Assembly: GCA_033763435.1 (NCBI GenBank)
Contig: JANRKN010000165.1
Coordinates: 1-10,600, forward strand
Source: JANRKN01 sp033763435
Lineage (GTDB): Bacteria; Planctomycetota; Phycisphaerae; Phycisphaerales; UBA1924
Length of the DNA stretch: 10,600 nt
Direction: 5' to 3'
In this document: piece by piece, positions 1 to 6,019 of the stretch
How positions within the stretch are numbered: position 1 is the first letter of the stretch
Layout: the number at the start of each line of letters is the position of its first letter
Program-made: the position numbers and the translations under genes
Notes under the pieces: model-generated
Seen by the model: only the letters and a program-made list of their open reading frames with translations
Told to the model about the DNA's origin: nothing
The model's database searches: none

Positions 1-36
1 GGGTGAGGCGAGGGTGAAACGGGTGGATCGCGCGTG

Positions 37-140
37 GGGTGCCACCGGTCCGACGAGGCGCAGCCTCGGCGAGACTGGTGCCGAACTCGGCCCGCGTTCA
101 TCGGGCACCACTCTTCGCTTCGCTCCGAGTGGTGGCACCC
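37..140. repeat. Palindromic intergenic element with 10-bp terminal inverted repeats
   Basis: The ends GGGTGCCACC (37-46) and GGTGGCACCC (131-140) are perfect inverted repeats. Inside, CACCACTC (106-113) pairs with GAGTGGTG (127-134) and CGAGG (54-58) with CCTCG (64-68), so the whole 104 bases could fold into nested hairpins. The end motif resembles those of the elements at 873-961, 1826-1934, 6128-6162 and 6184-6318. No transposase and no clear target duplication are visible. Calling it a small non-autonomous or REP-like element is inference; the inverted repeats are seen directly. Confidence 0.7.
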
Positions 141-165
141 AAGGCGGGGCCGCCACTGGCTCGGC

Positions 166-194
166 GGGTGGGGTGCGGGTGGGGTGGGGTGGGG
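166..194 (+). other. Run of six G-tracts (G-quadruplex-capable)
   Basis: Six tracts of three or four G occur at 166-168, 170-173, 177-179, 181-184, 186-189 and 191-194, separated by loops of one to three bases. This satisfies the usual G3+N1-7 quadruplex pattern with tracts to spare. It lies on the coding strand about 75 bases before the first gene, so it could form in the DNA or in a 5' leader. Folding and function are inference; in such GC-rich DNA it may be incidental. Confidence 0.55.
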
Positions 195-256
195 CTTCTG
201 CTCTGCGGGAAACCGCAGGGCGGGAGATTGGGTTGCGGAGATCGGGAAAGAAACAC

Positions 257-262
257 AGGAGG
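257..262 (+). promoter_or_regulatory. Ribosome binding site deciding the start of the first gene
   Basis: AGGAGG is a full consensus Shine-Dalgarno core. Two ATG codons follow back to back, at 267 and 270. The spacer is 4 bases to the first and 7 to the second, so ATG 270 is preferred. It also argues against upstream in-frame starts, such as the one at 39, which would run coding sequence through the palindromic element and the G-tracts. Confidence 0.75.
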
Positions 263-269
263 TGGGATG

Positions 270-866
270 ATGTTTGCGACGGATCGGGACGTGCTGGCGC
301 TTTCGCCGCGGGTGTTCAATGAGTGCGCGTGGGCGGGTCAGCGGCGCGTGTCGGGCACGGGGACGATCACCGGCGCGGCGCTGACGATGACGGCGTCGGA
401 CGTGACGCTCGAAGCGGCGGGCGTGGACGCGGGGCACGTCGCGCTGATCGACGATGTGCCGCACGAACTGCTCGCGCGCACGGGGCCGAGCGCGATCGGC
501 ATCAGCCGCGTGCGTTCGAGGCCCGAGGACGCGCCGATCCCGCCCGCGCCGGGCACGGGGAGGCAGGTGCGCATCGTGACGTTCGCGCCGCAGCTCGCGG
601 CGGCGCACGCGCGGATCCTCACCGCGGCGGGGCTGGAATCCTCGGACGAATCGCGCATCGTCAACGGGAGCGAACTGGCGATGCTCGAGGCGGTGTGGGC
701 GTTGTCGGCGATCTGGGCCGGGGCGCGCGGCATCGGCGACACGAGCGCGACCGAACGCGCCGCGTGGTTCCATCGCGAGGTCGGCGTGCTGCGCTCGCGC
801 ATGCGCGTGAGGCTCGACACGGGCGAAGAGCGCACGCTCACGGGCCTGCGCCTGGTGCGGGAGTGA
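270..866 (+). CDS. Phage neck/connector-like protein (putative)
   Basis: This 198-residue soluble protein has no signal peptide. Residues 28-81 form a small beta-rich module (alternating SGTGTITG..LTMTASDV..AGVDAGHVALIDDVPHELLAR pieces), reminiscent of virion proteins in which a short beta domain carries a 'transition to value' pattern. Residues 98-180 are mostly helical, with an Ala-rich segment (105-120) and an acidic, then aliphatic helix (134-156). This split is compatible with phage head-tail adaptor or neck proteins, and the next three genes also look phage-tail-like. I do not recognise a named family from sequence alone. ATG 270 is chosen because AGGAGG lies 7 bases upstream; ATG 267 is the alternative. 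The upstream neighbour lies outside the window, so the operon may begin earlier. Coding status is near certain; the functional label is inference from context. Confidence 0.7.
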   Translation: MFATDRDVLALSPRVFNECAWAGQRRVSGTGTITGAALTMTASDVTLEAAGVDAGHVALIDDVPHELLARTGPSAIGISRVRSRPEDAPIPPAPGTGRQVRIVTFAPQLAAAHARILTAAGLESSDESRIVNGSELAMLEAVWALSAIWAGARGIGDTSATERAAWFHREVGVLRSRMRVRLDTGEERTLTGLRLVRE

Positions 867-872
867 GAACTC

Positions 873-961
873 GGGTGGCACGGCTTGAGTGGGCTTGGGC
901 GCTCAAGCCGTGGAGGCGCACACAACGCACGGCTTGGCCCGAGCGCCAAGCCGTGGCACCC
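873..961. repeat. Double-hairpin intergenic repeat (CACGGCTTG/CAAGCCGTG family)
   Basis: Two perfect 11-bp stems lie side by side: CACGGCTTGAG (879-889) with CTCAAGCCGTG (902-912), and CACGGCTTGGC (928-938) with GCCAAGCCGTG (945-955). The outer ends, GGGTGGCACGGCTTG (873-887) and CAAGCCGTGGCACCC (947-961), are inverted repeats matching at 14 of 15 bases. The second hairpin (927-961) is an inverted copy of 6128-6162 with two differences in 35. The repeat fills the gap between two plus-strand genes that otherwise look co-transcribed, so any RNA hairpin would sit inside the message. There is no T-run, so an intrinsic terminator is not indicated. Confidence 0.85.
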
Positions 962-989
962 AAGAGACAGCTTCATCGACGAGGGAACC

Positions 990-1379
990 ATGCTCATTCT
1001 CGATCCGTTGGATGTTTCATTCGGCGCGCGGTCGTGGCGCGATGTGCGGTCGCTGGCGGTGAGTGTCGAGGCCGCGCGCGTCGCGGAATCGTGGTCGGAC
1101 CTTGGGCCCTGGTGCGTGTTCGCCGACGTGCCCGAGCGGCGCGTGCGCGTGCAGATCGTGCGGAGTTTCGAGGGCTCTGAGCTGGCCGCGCCCGCCGTGG
1201 GCGATGAGGCGCTGCTGACGTTCACCGTCTCCGAGGGCGGGAGCGAGAGCGCGCGGCAGGTGGTCGCGCGGTGCGTCGTGACGGCCGTGCGCCACGAGAT
1301 CGCGCAGGGCAAGGCGGTGCAGCGGCTCGACCTGCTCGCGCTCTCCGAGACCGGCGGCGCGACGCCGATCGAGATGTAA
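990..1379 (+). CDS. Small beta-rich protein, possibly tail-tube-like
   Basis: This 129-residue protein has no signal peptide or membrane helix. It shows alternating hydrophobic strands at residues 22-26, 41-46, 51-59, 73-80, 90-101 and 110-117, a pattern of a small beta sandwich or barrel. Its end, LDLLALSETGGATPIEM, has the short Gly/Pro tail seen on many phage tail-tube and structural proteins. Position 38-42 holds an SDLGPW stretch that may be a family signature, but I cannot name a family. It stands between the connector-like gene (gap filled by a double-hairpin repeat) and the distal-tail-like gene 30 bases downstream. ATG 990 is chosen because GAGG lies at 981-984 and because the earlier in-frame start at 885 falls within the repeat. 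The tail-tube role is inferred from fold pattern, size and order; a generic structural protein is equally possible. Confidence 0.7.
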   Translation: MLILDPLDVSFGARSWRDVRSLAVSVEAARVAESWSDLGPWCVFADVPERRVRVQIVRSFEGSELAAPAVGDEALLTFTVSEGGSESARQVVARCVVTAVRHEIAQGKAVQRLDLLALSETGGATPIEM

Positions 1380-1409
1380 CCTCAGGCCCGCACACAGAAG
1401 GATCAACCC

Positions 1410-1790
1410 ATGAGCAGTTATAAGGGGCAGGACATCTTCGGCTCGGGCCCGCACCGGTTCAGCGCGTCGCCGCGGGGGCAGCTGCTGATCAGCGCGCTGA
1501 GCCAGAACCAGTTCGATCCGAGCAGCATCCCGCTGGGGCTGCTGGAAGAAGAGGTGCGCGTGCGCGGGCGGCTGGTGGGCACGAGCCAGGCGCAGCTCCG
1601 CCAGCGGATCGACGCGGTGAACGCGCTGCTGGAGAACCCGCCGACGCCGGGCACGCTGATCGACGAGCACGGCAAGCAGTACGCGGGCATGAGCTTCGTG
1701 CGCTTTGAAGAAGAGGACCGCACCGACCGCGGGCGCGTGTGCAGCGTGGCGTACGAGGCGGTGTTCCGGCGGTTGATCGTGATGCAGTAA
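1410..1790 (+). CDS. Phage-tail-like protein, distal-tail/baseplate type (putative)
   Basis: This is a 126-residue soluble protein. The N-terminus (residues 3-18, YKGQDIFGSGPHRFSA) reads like a phage tail protein whose start describes the position on the tail. A strand (48-56, EVRVRGRLV) is followed by an amphipathic helix (59-75) and the pattern PPTPGTLIDEHGKQY (78-91), then beta strands ending in a Tyr/Phe-rich edge (113-124). The order helix, 'gTLxDxxG', strand, 'rxRGRVxSVxYEAxF' is common in distal-tail and related baseplate proteins of siphophages and gene transfer agents. AAGGA at 1398-1402, 7 bases before ATG, supports the start, and the gap from the previous gene is 30 bases. The tail-related label is pattern recognition and is more secure than those of its two upstream neighbours. 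Its exact position in a tail is inference. Confidence 0.75.
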   Translation: MSSYKGQDIFGSGPHRFSASPRGQLLISALSQNQFDPSSIPLGLLEEEVRVRGRLVGTSQAQLRQRIDAVNALLENPPTPGTLIDEHGKQYAGMSFVRFEEEDRTDRGRVCSVAYEAVFRRLIVMQ

Positions 1791-1825
1791 AGCAGGCCAG
1801 TGGGCAGTGTGAACGGCCTCTCGTC

Positions 1826-1934
1826 GGGTGCCCCGAGTCGAGGGATCGAGCCCGTGGGCGAGATCCTGAGCCTCGGGCCGTTGGGCCCGACGCGCGCGAT
1901 GACGCTGCGCGCCATCACGCGGGTCGGGGCACCC
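1826..1934. repeat. Terminal-inverted-repeat element, copy 1 (109 bp)
   Basis: The ends GGGTGCCCCGA (1826-1836) and TCGGGGCACCC (1924-1934) are perfect 11-bp inverted repeats. Two inner blocks are shared base for base with copy 2 at 6184-6318: the first 24 bases, and 1857-1880 (6231-6254 in copy 2). Between the blocks the copies differ in sequence and length (109 versus 135 bp). Inner arms are also partly complementary, for example 1832-1853 against 1857-1878 (CCCGAG...GATC / GATC...CTCGGG). It sits alone in the 215-base gap between the tail-like and holin-like genes. No coding capacity or target duplication is seen. Confidence 0.9.
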
Positions 1935-2005
1935 TCACGCGCGCCGATGCTTGACTGTTCTCCCCACGGGCTCTTCCCCACGAGCGTTCTTCTCAGGAGC
2001 TTCTC

Positions 2006-2302
2006 ATGGACCTGACTCTCGCGACGGAACTGGGCACGCAGATGGGCACGGCCGCGCTGCTCGGGTGGATGTGGATGAGCGAGCGGCGCGCCTCGGCCCG
2101 GCGTGAGCGGCTGCTCGAAGAGGCCCACGCGCGTGTGCTCGAGCAGTGCGCCAGCGCGCGCGAGGTCGCCCGCGCGCTCGATGCGACGGCGGTCGCGGTC
2201 GATCGCAACGCGCGCGCCGTCGATCGGCTGGACCGCGGCGTGGGTGCGCTGCTCGCGCGCATGCTCGGCGGACGCGACCAGCGCGCCGAGGCCGCGGATT
2301 GA
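2006..2302 (+). CDS. Small holin-like protein (BhlA/UviB-type layout)
   Basis: This is a 98-residue protein with a short, weakly hydrophobic segment at residues 3-24 (centre GTAALLGWMWM) followed at once by a basic stretch (27-34) and a long predicted coiled coil (35-85) with heptad-like Ala, Leu and Val and repeated 'AVDRNARAVDRLDRG'. BhlA/UviB-type phage holins have this layout: one N-terminal membrane segment, then a charged helix. AGGAG at 1995-1999, 6 bases before ATG, supports the start. It is the last of four small plus-strand genes with phage-like features, the usual relation of lysis genes to tail genes, but no endolysin is present. Alternative: a small coiled-coil anchor or spacer protein. 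The membrane segment contains polar residues (Thr, Glu, Gln at 6-12), so insertion is uncertain. Confidence 0.65.
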   Translation: MDLTLATELGTQMGTAALLGWMWMSERRASARRERLLEEAHARVLEQCASAREVARALDATAVAVDRNARAVDRLDRGVGALLARMLGGRDQRAEAAD

Positions 2303-2309
2303 GCCCGTG

Positions 2310-2315
2310 TATGAT
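2310..2315 (+). promoter_or_regulatory. -10-like hexamer at leaderless distance
   Basis: TATGAT ends 6 bases before ATG 2322, so transcription started from it would begin at or next to the start codon. The gene has no Shine-Dalgarno site. No convincing -35 box is seen. The motif overlaps nothing but the 19-base gap after the holin-like gene. Confidence 0.4.
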
Positions 2316-2321
2316 CCACCG

Positions 2322-2990
2322 ATGCCCGCGCGATCGGCTCCCATCCTTGGTTTGGCCCCGGCGTCGGCCTCGTTGTTGGCCTCGGTGTTGGCTGCGGCGT
2401 TGGCGCTCTCGGGCTGCGGCTGGATGACCGGCTCGCGCCAGACGGCCGGTGAACGCTCGCCCGCGGCGGGCGAAACGCGCCTCACGCCCGGCCCCGCGCT
2501 CAACCCCTTCGCGCCCGCGTCGGTGCGGCTCTACCCGCTCACGCACGCGCAGCCGATGGGCCCCGGCGGGCGGCCCGTGCTCGTGGTGCACGTCGAGGTG
2601 AAGGACGCGTGGGGCGATTCGATCAAGTCCGCGGGCGAGATGGTCGTGCGCGTCGCGCCGCTCTCGGGCTGGAGCGGTCTGACGCGCGACGCCGCCGCCA
2701 AGGACGCGGGCAAGGACGCGGGCCGGGGCCCGGGAAGCGCGCGTGAAGAACCCTCGCGCTGGCGGATCGACATGACCGAGGCGGAGCTGAACAGCGCGTG
2801 GTTCGACCCCGCGACGCGCACGTATCAGGTGCGGCTGAGCAACCTGCCCGCGTGGATGGAAGAGGGCATCCGCCAGGGCGCGGGCAAGGACGGCAGCGAC
2901 CGCACGCTGCGCATCACCGCCGAGTTCACCGCGCTCAATGCCGAGGGACAGGTCAAGACGTTTTATGACGAGCTCGACCTGCGGCTGTGA
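2322..2990 (+). CDS. Putative secreted lipoprotein, unknown function
   Basis: This 222-residue protein has a lipoprotein signal: a hydrophobic run (residues 8-28) ends in the lipobox LSGC, with Cys32 as the predicted lipidated residue. Residues 67-113 and 146-222 are mainly beta strands (VRLYPL, PVLVVHVEVKDAWGD, MVVRVAPL, TYQVRLSNL, LRITAEFTA, KTFYDELDL), as in an Ig-like or similar sandwich. They are separated by a low-complexity insert near 122-140 with KDAGKDAG. I do not recognise a family. The start at 2322 gives the signal peptide directly; GTG 2307 in frame would add five residues and is less likely. There is no Shine-Dalgarno site, and a TATGAT hexamer lies just upstream, so it may be transcribed alone rather than with the tail-like genes. 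It is probably anchored on the periplasmic or outer-membrane side; which one cannot be told. Confidence 0.75.
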   Translation: MPARSAPILGLAPASASLLASVLAAALALSGCGWMTGSRQTAGERSPAAGETRLTPGPALNPFAPASVRLYPLTHAQPMGPGGRPVLVVHVEVKDAWGDSIKSAGEMVVRVAPLSGWSGLTRDAAAKDAGKDAGRGPGSAREEPSRWRIDMTEAELNSAWFDPATRTYQVRLSNLPAWMEEGIRQGAGKDGSDRTLRITAEFTALNAEGQVKTFYDELDLRL

Positions 2991-3102
2991 GCGGCTGAGG
3001 TTTTCGTGATGGGGCTGTACGTGATGGGCCTGTGTGACCCCCTACGGCAGCCGAACGAAACCGCTCTTCCGCATCAGGCTGGATTCCACCCCGTCCCTCG
3101 GC

Positions 3103-3108
3103 GACAAT
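3103..3108 (+). promoter_or_regulatory. -10-like hexamer at leaderless distance
   Basis: GACAAT ends 7 bases before ATG 3116, again placing a start site at the start codon. No Shine-Dalgarno site is present. A weak -35-like TGGATT (3080-3085) has a 17-base spacer. The gap 2991-3115 holds nothing else recognisable. Confidence 0.35.
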
Positions 3109-3115
3109 CACCGCG

Positions 3116-4576
3116 ATGCCCACGCGCGACCAACGTTGTCTGACTGTGCCGACACGCGCGAAGGCGCGCGCCGCGGGGCTGGGCGTCAGCGCGCTCGTGC
3201 TGGCCGCGGGGCTCGCGCTCGCGCAGCCCGATTCCTCCCCATCCCCGACCCCACCCCCGACTCCCACTCCGACGCCAACGCCCGAGCCAACGCCCGAGCC
3301 GACACGGGAACCAGAATCTGCGCCCGAGGCGGAGGACGCGATCGAGGACATCGAAGAGACGATCGTGACGTTCCTCGACGGGCGCAAGGTGACGGGCGTG
3401 CTGATGATGATCGAGCGCGAGGCGCTGACGCTGCGGATCGGTCCGATCGAGCAGCGGTTTGCGACGCGTGAGATCGACCGGTGGGAGACGTTGCCGCCGA
3501 TCAGCGTGCGCTATCGCGAGATGCGCGCGTCGATCCCCGACCGGGACACCGACGCGCGGCTGGTGCTCGCGCAGTGGCTGGCCGACAAGAAGCGGTACGA
3601 CCTGGCGCTGAAGGAAGTGGAATCGATCCTCGTCTCCGAGCCCGGCCATCCGCAGGCCGAGCAGATGAAGCTGCAGTACGAGAAGCTCCAGGAGCTGGCG
3701 CGCAAGGGCACGTCGCGGACGGTGCCGGGCGAGCCCGTGCGCAAGCGCGCGCCCGAGGCGCCCGCGCGGAGTTTCCCGGTGCTGAGCGAGGAGCAGATCA
3801 ATCTGATCAAGGTGTACGAGGTGGACCTGCGCGACCCGCCGCGGATGATCATCCCGCGCGAGCTGATCGACGAGCTGATCGCGCGCTTCAAGGACCACCC
3901 CGCGATGCCGCGGACGCAGGAGGGGCGCGACGATCTGTACCGTCAGCGGCCCGATCAGATCGTGGACCTGCTCTTCCGCGTGCGTGCGCGCGAGCTGTAC
4001 GGGAAGGTCAAGGTCCAGGACCATCCGCCCGCGTTCAAGCTCTTCCGCGACCTGGTGCACTCCTCGTGGCTGATGAACTCGTGCGCGACCACGCGCTGCC
4101 ACGGCGGAGAGCAGGCCGGGCGACTCATGCTCACCGCGCGCAGGCCCAACTCCGACTTTGCGGTCTACACGAACTTCCTGATCCTCGACCGCTTCCGGAT
4201 GCGCGACGGCACGCCGCTGCTGAACTGGGATTCGCCCGCGCAGTCCGCGCTGCTGCAGCTGGGCCTGCCTCGCAACATCTCGCGCGTGCCGCACCCGGAC
4301 GTCACCGGCCCGCGGGGCCAGCGCGGGTGGGAGCCGGTCTTCGCGACCGAGCAGGACCAGCGCTTCCAGGACGCGCTGCGCTGGATGAACGCGATGTACC
4401 GCCCCCGCCCCGAGTACCCGATCGACTACGCGCTGCCGACGCCCGGCACGGCCTCAGGTGCCGCCGCGCCCTCGAGCCCTGCACCTTCGAGCCCTGCACC
4501 CTCGGCGCCGAGCACGGGCAACGCGGGCAGCCCCGCGCCCGCGGGGGGCAATCAGCCGGGCAACCCGCCGCGGTGA
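3116..4576 (+). CDS. Secreted protein with CX4CH motif, possible c-type haem protein
   Basis: This 486-residue exported protein has a signal peptide (residues 15-36, ending ALA), then a Pro/Thr/Glu-rich linker (42-72) with near-perfect Pro-Thr repeats. Residues 82-130 form a beta module (IVTFLDGRKVTGVLMMIE.. start). Residues 146-195 form a helical TPR-like segment (ARLVLAQWLADKKRYDLALKE). Residues 222-440 are a globular domain containing NSCATTRCHGG, with Cys323, Cys328 and His329. A Cys-x4-Cys-His haem site is unusual but known in some multihaem cytochromes; a metal site is the alternative. The C-terminus (445-486) is Pro/Ser/Ala-rich, with a 15-bp DNA repeat at 4472-4500. Many planctomycete secreted proteins combine such linkers with CxxCH-type domains. 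The start is set by the signal peptide; there is no Shine-Dalgarno site. Haem binding is inference. Confidence 0.8.
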   Translation: MPTRDQRCLTVPTRAKARAAGLGVSALVLAAGLALAQPDSSPSPTPPPTPTPTPTPEPTPEPTREPESAPEAEDAIEDIEETIVTFLDGRKVTGVLMMIEREALTLRIGPIEQRFATREIDRWETLPPISVRYREMRASIPDRDTDARLVLAQWLADKKRYDLALKEVESILVSEPGHPQAEQMKLQYEKLQELARKGTSRTVPGEPVRKRAPEAPARSFPVLSEEQINLIKVYEVDLRDPPRMIIPRELIDELIARFKDHPAMPRTQEGRDDLYRQRPDQIVDLLFRVRARELYGKVKVQDHPPAFKLFRDLVHSSWLMNSCATTRCHGGEQAGRLMLTARRPNSDFAVYTNFLILDRFRMRDGTPLLNWDSPAQSALLQLGLPRNISRVPHPDVTGPRGQRGWEPVFATEQDQRFQDALRWMNAMYRPRPEYPIDYALPTPGTASGAAAPSSPAPSSPAPSAPSTGNAGSPAPAGGNQPGNPPR

Positions 4577-4732
4577 TGAACGCGCGCCAGTACGCGTGGG
4601 CGCCCGATTCTCGGACTCGCGCGCCGCGGGTGGACCGCCTCGGGCGTTCCGTGTTGCTCGCGGGCCGCGCCAACCCGGCAAAGCCCCTCCAATCCGTTGA
4701 TTGTGCTGGGTTTCAGGGCCGCCGTAGACCGT

Positions 4733-4738
4733 TATGAT
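4733..4738 (+). promoter_or_regulatory. Possible -10 element for the FGE-fold gene
   Basis: TATGAT lies 64 bases before ATG 4803 in the 226-base gap after the CX4CH gene. A weak TTTCAG (4711-4716) lies 16 bases upstream as a possible -35. This would give a leader of about 58 bases carrying the strong AAGGAG site. The rest of the gap shows no repeat or gene. Confidence 0.35.
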
Positions 4739-4802
4739 GGGCTCTTCCACCGTGCGGTTGCGACGCGAGCGATCTGGCGCTGGATCGGAGAAGGAGCCCG
4801 CG

Positions 4803-5951
4803 ATGACGTTCACGTCCCTGATTCGCCTGATCGCGATCGCCTCGATCGCGGGCATCGGCGCGAGCGCCTCGGCGCAGATCACGATCCCCACCGTGCCCGT
4901 CGGCGACCCCGGCAACAACTGGGATTCGAACAACGGCCGCGGCTCGGTCTGGTACACGTACAACATCGGCACGTTCGAGGTGACCGCGGGTCAGTACGCC
5001 GCGTTCCTCAACGCCGTCGCACGCTCGGACCCCAACAACCTCTACACCCCCGATCAGGCCCGAACCGACTACGGCAGCGGCATCGCGCGCACCGGCACCC
5101 CCGGCAGCTACACGTACACCGTCGCCCCCGCGTTCGTGAACCGGCCCGTGAACTACGTCTCGTTCTGGGATGCGTGCCGCTTTGTCAACTGGCTGCACAA
5201 CGGCCAGCCGACCGGCGCGCAGAACGCCAGCACCACCGAGGACGGCGCGTACACGCTGACCGCCGCGGGCATCAGCGCCAACACCATCACCCGCAACGAG
5301 GGCTGGCGGTGGGCCGTGACCAGCGACGACGAGTGGTACAAGGCCGCGTTCTACAAGGGCGGGGGCACCAGCGCGGGCTATTGGTTCTTCCCCACCCGCA
5401 GCAACACGCCCCCGACCAACGACCTGAACGATCTCTCGGGCAACAGCGCCAACTACCGATGGGGCCCGGGCGCGTTTCCGATCCAGAGCCCGTACTTCAC
5501 GACGGTCGTGGGCCAGTTCGCCAACTCGCCCAGCCCGCACGGCACGTTCGACATGGCCGGGAACGTGTGGGAGTGGACCGAGCGCATCACCAGCCGAGAC
5601 CGCGTCCTCCGGGGCGGGTCGTTCATGAGCGAACTCCTGGCCGTACCCAACTACCCCGTCGCGTCCTACGGCGCACTCTTCCACTACGCCCCGCAGGCCG
5701 AGTACTTCGCCTGGGGCTTTCGTGTCGTTCAGAAGCCGCCCTGCGCCGCCGACTTCGACGGCTCGGCCTTCGTCGACGCCGACGACTTCGTCTTCTTCCT
5801 CGAACAGTTCACGCTCGGGTGCACAGGCCCCGGCCAGGACGTGTTCGGGCCCAATCCCAGCTGCGTGAAGAACGCCGACTTCGACGGCACCAGCTTCATC
5901 GATGCCGACGACTTCGTCGCGTTCCTCGCGGCGTTCCAGGCGGGTTGCTGA
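4803..5951 (+). CDS. Secreted FGE-sulfatase-fold protein with two C-terminal dockerin-like repeats
   Basis: This is a 382-residue exported protein. The signal peptide covers residues 1-24 (cleavage after SASA). Residues 33-308 match the formylglycine-generating enzyme/SUMF1 fold: FEVTAGQYAAFLNAV (58-72), RPVNYVSFWDACRFVNWL (114-131), DDEWYKAA (175-182), GNVWEWTER (253-261), RVLRGGSF (267-274) and GFRVV (305-309). The catalytic cysteine pair normally just after RGGSF is absent (275-290 has none), so sulfatase activation is unlikely and a binding or structural role is favoured. The tail holds two Cys-bracketed repeats with DFDGSAFVDADDF (317-329) and DFDGTSFIDADDF (359-371), EF-hand-like calcium loops common at planctomycete secreted-protein ends. 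AAGGAG (4791-4796) is 6 bases before ATG; an in-frame start at 4734 would spoil the signal peptide. Confidence 0.92.
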   Translation: MTFTSLIRLIAIASIAGIGASASAQITIPTVPVGDPGNNWDSNNGRGSVWYTYNIGTFEVTAGQYAAFLNAVARSDPNNLYTPDQARTDYGSGIARTGTPGSYTYTVAPAFVNRPVNYVSFWDACRFVNWLHNGQPTGAQNASTTEDGAYTLTAAGISANTITRNEGWRWAVTSDDEWYKAAFYKGGGTSAGYWFFPTRSNTPPTNDLNDLSGNSANYRWGPGAFPIQSPYFTTVVGQFANSPSPHGTFDMAGNVWEWTERITSRDRVLRGGSFMSELLAVPNYPVASYGALFHYAPQAEYFAWGFRVVQKPPCAADFDGSAFVDADDFVFFLEQFTLGCTGPGQDVFGPNPSCVKNADFDGTSFIDADDFVAFLAAFQAGC

Positions 5952-6019
5952 GCGGGAAGGCCGGGTGGGCTGGGTGGCATCCAAGGCCGGGGCACCCGAT
6001 CACCTTCTCCGCCTTTCGA

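Noticed and set aside
1..36. 3' end of an upstream gene
   Set aside because: Stops occur at 4-6 and 15-17 in different frames, but too little sequence is present to tell whether either ends a gene.
39..266. N-terminal extension of the first gene
   Set aside because: It would translate the palindromic element and G-tracts; AGGAGG at 257-262 indicates a start at 270 or 267.
3074..4294. Long minus-strand open frame, Arg/His-rich
   Set aside because: Opposite the well-supported secreted protein; composition is typical of GC-rich antisense shadows and it has no start signal.
4713..5984. Minus-strand open frame opposite the FGE-fold gene
   Set aside because: No motif, skewed to Val, Arg and Gly; the plus-strand gene has family motifs and a strong Shine-Dalgarno site.
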